Assembly: GCA_020746105.1 (NCBI GenBank)
Contig: CM036634.1
Location: forward strand, 2,735,556 to 2,799,555
Origin: Trogon surrucura
Taxonomy: Eukaryota; Chordata; Aves; Trogoniformes; Trogonidae
DNA: 64,000 nt
Reading direction: 5' to 3'
Part shown: piece after piece, positions 58,245-64,000 of the stretch
Layout of the letters: each line of letters starts with the position of its first letter
How positions within the stretch are numbered: the first letter of the stretch is position 1
Notes under the pieces: model-generated
The model's database searches: none
What the model saw: the letters and a program-made list of their open reading frames with translations, nothing else
What the model was told of the DNA's origin: nothing
Translations under genes and position numbers: made by a program

Positions 58245-58400
58245 TGGGCTCATAAAAATTGCCCATATTGGGTTAATCCCAAGGCCCATCTAGCCTAGTA
58301 TCTGATGGATCTCTTGTGGGAGAATATAAAGAAACACGATGATTATAAATGATCCATTCCAGCCTCCTGAAGTTGGTAGCCAAGGTATCAGAAGAGTTTT
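58245..58400 (-). mobile_element. Degraded ancient CR1-like fragment
   Basis: The strings 'aaggcccatctagcctagta' and 'atgatccattccagcctcct', with 'gaagttggtagccaagg' after them, follow the order of an old CR1 family common in reptiles and turtles (GGCCCATCTAGCCCAGTATCC... GATCCATCCC... CTTCTGG). It is badly eroded. It may continue toward 58640, but I cannot align that part by eye. Confidence 0.42.
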
Positions 58401-61400
58401 AAGTCCTGTGCTGAAATGCACATATCCGTGACGTGGGCAGTGGAAAAGACATTTGATAAAACTAGGCCTTGTTGGGAGAGTGGTTGATGTTCCGGCTCTT
58501 CTAAGACCTTTCCTTCTTCTTTAAGCCATTGTGCTTCCCTTTAAACAGCATCTAGGGCAAATCCTTCCTATTTTTTCATTTAATGTTGCTATGCCTAAGA
58601 CTCTCCTTAAGCATATAGCCAACTGATTTCTATCTACACCAAATATCTCCAGCATTTGGTATCTTTTCCTTCTGTAGTCCAGTTAAAGATGTGGGGCAAT
58701 GTTGGGGAGTCGTGATTTAACCCACCGGCTCTAGGTGGGAGTTTAAGCACCACTTAGTGCCTCAGCCCTTTGCTTCTGATCAGAAGATAACTGGGAGGTT
58801 AAATAACTGGAGCCAGTCTGGATAGATATCAGAACTATGGCTTACGTGGGTGCAGCCCATAAACTTTTATGGTAGCCTTAGATACGACTTAGAGGTTTGT
58901 GGCTATCTTGTCTTGGATCTTCAAGGATCTTCTTTTGTAGGGAGAAACACGGTTACAAGCGGTTGTGTCACAGAAGTCCTTAATAATCCTGGGCTTATGC
59001 AGAGGATTTATGCGGGCTGTCAGCTTTGCTTTTGTATCTGTGGAGGTTTCAGCAGAGGCAGGAAGAAAATGAATGCTCACAATCTTAGAAGTAGAAAAAT
59101 CCTGTTTCTGGTATTGCACTGTGCTAGTTATCACATGGGTTGTGATGTCCTGTTCGTTCCTTACAACCCCTAAAACATGCATCTTGCAGGTGACACGGCT
59201 CAAGAAGGAAAAAAACATGCAGGAGGCAAAGCCTGATGGAAGTTCAGCTTCAGCAAGCATTGAATCGGAGTGAACCTTCAAGAGAGCAGGGGAAAAGGGA
59301 AGCTCAACAAGACTTTTCCTTGAGGAAAAAAGAGCACAGTTAAACAAGCAATGTTCCTGTTGCTTCTCGTTTGATATCTTCCACTTCTGCTGCTTTTAGT
59401 GCCCCTCTCTAGCCCAGTCTTGTTCAAACTCCTGCAAAGAGCAGCCTTGTCTGCCCAGTGCAAAGCATGGTTTAAGTCCTGACAACCAGATTTTTAAGAC
59501 TGCTTAATTAGATGTTTCCTTCTCACCCTAGGGCAAAGTAAGTTTCTGGTGCCATTGTAAAGGCTGGTTGGGAGTAAATGTCATCCCAGTGACAAGAGAA
59601 GCATTGTGATCATACTGGGGTTTTTTTTCCTGGTTTTTGCATTTGTCTTGTTGCCTCAACAGATGGTGCCTGCGTTTCCTTACGTAGTTGTTTGGTGTTG
59701 CTCCACGCTCACCACTCAGAGTTGTTTTACATTTGGTGAAGGTTGATTTATGGTGAAATGTATAATGGTATAACCAAAAGCAGCGTAGGCTCGGGGATAT
59801 AAGCCTAGTGCTGTTTCCTCTGAAGTTAGTAATAATAATCTTGATGGCTGGTTAAAAAAAAAGCCTGCAACTGTTCTGCCACCCCTGAGCCTTTTCCTTC
59901 TAGCAAAATTCCTGCAGACCTTGGTGCAGAAAAACTGTTCTCTCTCTCTTTGCCTTTTTTTTTCCCTCGTGGGTTCTTTTACTTCCTATGCCTCATTTGT
60001 TCCACTGTTCAGAATCATGAATAGTTCCGGTAGTGAAACATATCTTTGAAGAGGGTGTGTGGGCTATTCTTGTGGTTCTTGTTCCTTTGGCGTATTCTTT
60101 GAATCCGTTATGTCTTCCTCTGAGCCTGAAGAGATGTGAAAAGTAATGCAGCGGGTAGATATTTTGACACACCACTTTGAGCCCTTGAGACCGGTCTTTT
60201 AATGTTCTCAGTATTGTCAGGTCATTTTCACCTAAATAACGCAGTGTCTTCAGTGCTCAGGATCTGAGCTCTGTAATACCAGTGCAGATTTTGGATGGTG
60301 AGCACTCGAATCCCTGTCCCTGAGCTCGTTTGAGAGCGTGTTCCTGGAGCCTAGCCCTGCTCTGCTGCTGCCTCAGTTTCCAATGCTGTTGGAAGAAGTG
60401 AAAATGAATGTTACTGATTGCCCTGAGGAAGTTCATCAGCCTTGAATCAGAAAGCCCGAGGGCCCAAGGTTTCAGTCACAGCTTAAGGAGCCTTGATGGA
60501 TTTTCGGATAGGTTACAGTGCGCATGTGTCCCTCATTCTGCTGCAAGCCTCTGCCCCAAAGCCTCAGTCTCTCACTTCTGTTGAAACTGATGCTTAATAT
60601 GTCACTGGACTTTATCCGTAACTTTTGGATTCACGCTCGTTGCCCAAGGTGCTGTAGGGACATGCAGGCTCTCCCGGCGTGCAGTTCTCAGGATGGGACG
60701 AGCCTGCAGTGATGCGGTGATATTAGTGACAGCCTCAGGAAAAGTGTGGCCCTGCCGGGCTGTCACTGCTCAGTGACCTGCTCTAGCACTGTGACCGTAG
60801 AGATCTGACTTACCTGAGCCTGATCATGTGCTGCTATCAAGGCATGACAGTTTAACCTCCCTGGTGGCATGCCTTGGCCGAAGATTTTATCAGACATTCA
60901 GTGGTGATACTGCTGGACTTCTACAGTGTTCTGAAACATTTCTGTAGGTGTTAATATGGATGAAATGATAAAGCTTTGCAGCTGGAGGTTAATAGATGAA
61001 TATGTAAATGACCTGGAGAAATAAATGGGCAGTGTTCTTCCTTCTAGACTTTTAAAAATTCCTCTCTAGAATAATTTAACAAGAACATAAATAAGACAGA
61101 AATGACAGGAGCATGAATCCGTGCTCTAGTTTTGCACTTGACAAGTTTGTGCTTTGCTCTTTTTTTCTATACATCTTTTTTTGCCACCGCACTTAGCGAT
61201 GCTGATTGGAATAGCACAATGATCCTGCGGCCATTATTTTCACTGTTCTTAAGTTGCAGCTGTTAGCGCTGAGCTGACAAAGGGATCCATACGTTTGGAG
61301 TCTATACTTACCTTTGAAAAGCTCTTATATATACTTACATACTTCCCTTTGAAAAGCTTTTGGTGAATTGCAGCCGTCAGCTGTCCACACAAACTTTGGA

Positions 61401-61577
61401 TAAAGGTGGGCAAATGTCTCTTCGTTATCTTAAAACACACTGTGGTATTAAGTGATGACAAGAGCAGCTAAAAGCCATAAATAAGATCAAGTCCCTCTTA
61501 TGTGTACCCAGAATGAGTGATGGTCTCAGAAATGGAAAAAAAAACATTTTAAAAAGAAAAAAGTAAGATTCTTGCTG
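58401..61577. other. Unique non-coding sequence, nothing firmly recognised
   Basis: About 3.2 kb. The 152-codon minus-strand opening at 59347-58889 has no recognised domain. A 'gcctcagtttcc' string near 60370 could be a scrap of MIR. The stretch 60850-61080 is enhancer-like in texture only. Confidence 0.45.
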
Positions 61578-61672
61578 CCGTTTCACAGATGGGAAGACCG
61601 AGGAACAGACAGCTGTGTGCTCGGTGTCACATAGGCTGTGTGACAGAGCTGAAGTGAGTCTGTCTGTCCAGT
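61578..61672 (-). mobile_element. MIR-type SINE remnant, minus strand
   Basis: In reverse orientation it carries the MIR core: 'tttcacagatgggaagaccg', then 'aggaacagac', then 'ggtgtcacataggctgtgtg', then 'acagagctga'. This corresponds to the well-known TTTACAGATGGGGAAACTGAGG...GGTCACACAG order. It is clearly diverged, as expected for an old amniote SINE. Confidence 0.75.
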
Positions 61673-64000
61673 GAAAGCCTTACTGGCAGGGCTTGCTCCT
61701 CTTGCTGGGCGATTCCTTCTCAGAACTGCCGGCGTCTTGCATACCACTGCAGCTTAGCACGGGCTGTCTCTTACTTGACTCTTTCTGACAGAATGCTGTG
61801 TGCTACTTTTAAAGGCCTCCTGGGCTTGGAGCCTTTAGAACCTCGTCGCTGGAGGCTGGCAGCGACAGCTATACTGGTTTGCCCTGGCACTGCTTACGAG
61901 GTATCGCAAAGGGATGTGAACAGGGTGTCACTGATCTGAAGCGAGGGCACGTTTGTGTGGTTTGAATGGTGGGGGCCAGAAGAAAACAAAACAAAGGGGC
62001 TGGAGTTGGTATTCTCAGGCAATTGGGTCCCCTCCTCCCCACCTTTCTTTTGTCCCCCACTTTGCATTGGTACATTAAAGGCAGCTGCTTCTAGTCAGTC
62101 TTCACTTGCTGAGACATAATGTACACATCAGTTCATGACAGAATTTTTCCTCGGGGCAGAAAATCTTTTGTAGGAAAGGTGGAATTTTAAGGGTTCTGGG
62201 CTGAACAAAAAAAAAAATAAAAAAAGCCAAAAAAAATCCTACCTGACTGACTGAGAAAGGGAAATCTGGTTAGAGAAAGCACACTGTGGGCTGGGGAGAT
62301 TCTGAAATCACATTTCCTTGGAGACTCTGGCAGACATGGCGACATTGAATCACATTTTCTTTTACATTTGTATACCAAAAATAAACCCTGCCTAAGTCAT
62401 TCAGTGTCTTCTTGATGGTTTAGAAGCAGTCAGGATGACAACAGCTACTGGTCAGAATTGTCAGAATCAAGCCTCATTATCACAGCTTGCAGTACTTGAC
62501 CTGGAGACCTGGCCAGGAGGAGACATTCAGTAGGGTGCCAAATTCCTTTGGAATTAACGTCTCACAGACAGAATTCATGCTTCCTAGAAAGATGCTTTTG
62601 CTACTTGCAGATACTGTCAGGATAATACTGTTATTAAGGTATTAATGATGAGCTGGGCACTGCTGGTTTCCTGCTCCAGAGGCCTTATCACCCTAAAGGG
62701 TAATAAGGGTGACAGAGTATGTTCATTCCTTTGTGAGAGAGGGTTCAAATGAGGGAGAGGGAGTAGGGCTGGCAGTGCCAGAAATGTCCGAGAATGCGAG
62801 TTTTGCAGAGTCTTCAAGAGCAAGTTTTCAGAGAAACTCCTCTCATGTATTTTTACACACAGCAAAAGGCTCGATTTTCAGTATTGCTGCACTTTTAACA
62901 ATGTGGGCACGTGCTAAATGTGAGCTGAAGATTCAACAAACTTTTCAGCTGGTCTACAGCTTTACGTTCCCCGCAGTCTAGTGTTGTTAGAGGCCGGGTA
63001 CAGGGAATGGAAGAGTGCATTTTAAAAGTAGACGGCAGCAGCACCCAAGGTGAGATGTAAATAAAATGGGAAGTACAGTCCTTGCGGACAGAACCAAAGG
63101 TAACCCTTTGAGAAATGGGTAAGATACTTAGTGCTATACGCTGTTTTGAGGTAAATGTTAACGCTCTAGATTTTAATAGGTGTTTAGATGGCTCGTTCTT
63201 GCTGGATTCGATGGAAGCGAAGCATCTGGAAGCTTGTGAAAACCTCACAGACCAGTAAATTCTCCTGTCCAGCCTCAGTGCCCGTCACGTGCTGTTAGTA
63301 TCCAGAGAGCAGTTGGTGCTCCGTTACTAGGACCAGCCCCTCCAGAGTTTGTCCATGGTATGTGCCTGCCTTCCCGGCTTGTTTTCTTCCTTTCTTTCAT
63401 CCATCTGTCCATCCCGTCGTGCTAAATCCAATCAAGACCTGAGAAATCATCTGGGTACATGTTTCCTCCAAACTCTCGGGTTTTTTTTTCCTGTTGAAAT
63501 CGGATCTGTTGCCAAGTTTTTCCTTAAAACTACGGCTTATCCTTCAGATGTGCTCAGTCCCCTAAATCAGGAGTGAAATGTTTGGAAATACTTGCTGAAA
63601 GGCAGAAGAGATAGGTGTCACAAAATGCAGGACCTTCATGTATAAATCTTTTATCAAAGTCTTCAGATCTGTCCAGATGTAATCATGCCATGTGGTTTTA
63701 AGAGAAATTCCTAGTTTTCCACGCAGGCTAGGCTTTTATCAAAAAGAAGCTAGAAAGAAGTTGTTTTAAAAATACTGGCATATCTTAATTTCTATCAAAT
63801 CGCCATAAAAAGAAGAGGGTTTGGCCTAAAAGCTGTATACAAAGAAAATAAATCTTTTATCTGCACAGCTCATAAAAAAATTTAATTATTTTTAGCCAAA
63901 CATACAAATACCGTCCCATTTATTTGTTACGGGTTTGTTTTGGTTTGTTTAACATCAAAAAATAAACTATAGACAGAGAATGGGAAGCAATAAATCTGGG
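61673..64000. other. Unique non-coding sequence
   Basis: About 2.3 kb without a recognised gene. An A-rich run lies at 62207-62237 and a short hairpin-forming inverted repeat at 62683-62708. The last 300 bp are AT-rich with several AATAAA-like strings, but no transcript end is supported. Confidence 0.45.
62683..62708. repeat. Short inverted repeat
   Basis: Two 12-bp arms (CCTTATCACCCT and AGGGTAATAAGG) are separated by AA, with one mismatch. It could form a hairpin or be a dimeric protein site. It is not followed by a T run typical of a Pol III terminator. Confidence 0.8.

Noticed and set aside
60285-60400. Possible MIR from 'actcgaatccc' and 'gcctcagtttcc'
   Set aside because: The two strings are MIR-like but the sequence between and after them does not follow the MIR order well enough.
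1-64000. CRISPR arrays, operons, bacterial or phage genes, toxin systems
   Set aside because: No direct-repeat/spacer array or dense coding; repeats and base texture are those of an avian nuclear genome.

Overview
The window looks like nuclear DNA from a bird. Its clearest interspersed repeats are 3' pieces of CR1 LINEs that end in the (ATTCTRTG)n octamer typical of avian CR1. It also holds two solo LTRs of a kind I recognise from avian endogenous retroviruses and a few worn MIR-type SINE remnants. I saw no primate or rodent SINEs and no L1. Repeats cover only a few per cent of the sequence, which also fits a bird. The species and chromosome cannot be named from this sequence.

I found no conventional protein-coding gene. 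I recognise no exon, and I saw no tRNA, rRNA, snRNA or known miRNA. Most of the open frames of 60-220 codons start at TTG, GTG or CTG rather than ATG, overlap each other on both strands and look like chance openings. The only recognisable protein sequence belongs to CR1 ORF2. The window is therefore best read as intergenic or intronic DNA.

Layout: an LTR with perfect target-site duplications (84-647) and a CR1 fragment (786-917) open the window. A possible regulatory block lies at 6.55-8.8 kb. The first large CR1 is at 12.46-13.42 kb, followed by a purine-rich tract at 14.1-14.4 kb. A small CpG cluster at 17.04-17.25 kb runs into AT-rich, homeobox-site-like sequence to 18.1 kb. A 19-bp tandem array (27.3 kb), a second LTR (28.8-29.2 kb) and a 38-T homopolymer (29.7 kb) follow. 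The second large CR1 is at 39.44-40.36 kb. The only substantial CpG island, and the best promoter candidate, is at 44.46-45.88 kb. A minus-strand CR1 lies at 47.87-48.10 kb. The stretch 51.83-53.93 kb has the densest possible conserved-element character and carries three consecutive minus-strand open frames. The remainder to 64 kb is mostly unique sequence with old repeat remnants.

My reading, which is inference, is that this is part of a regulatory landscape: many short unique blocks mix AT-rich homeobox-type cores with preserved CpGs, around one CpG island. Conservation could not be computed, so every 'possible conserved element' label is a hypothesis. I did not find a convincing undescribed system. 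The observations most worth testing are the 53.1-53.9 kb open-frame cluster, the CpG island with its attached open frames, the perfect DR3 site at 3.98 kb and the LTR-borne G-quadruplex at 29.1 kb.
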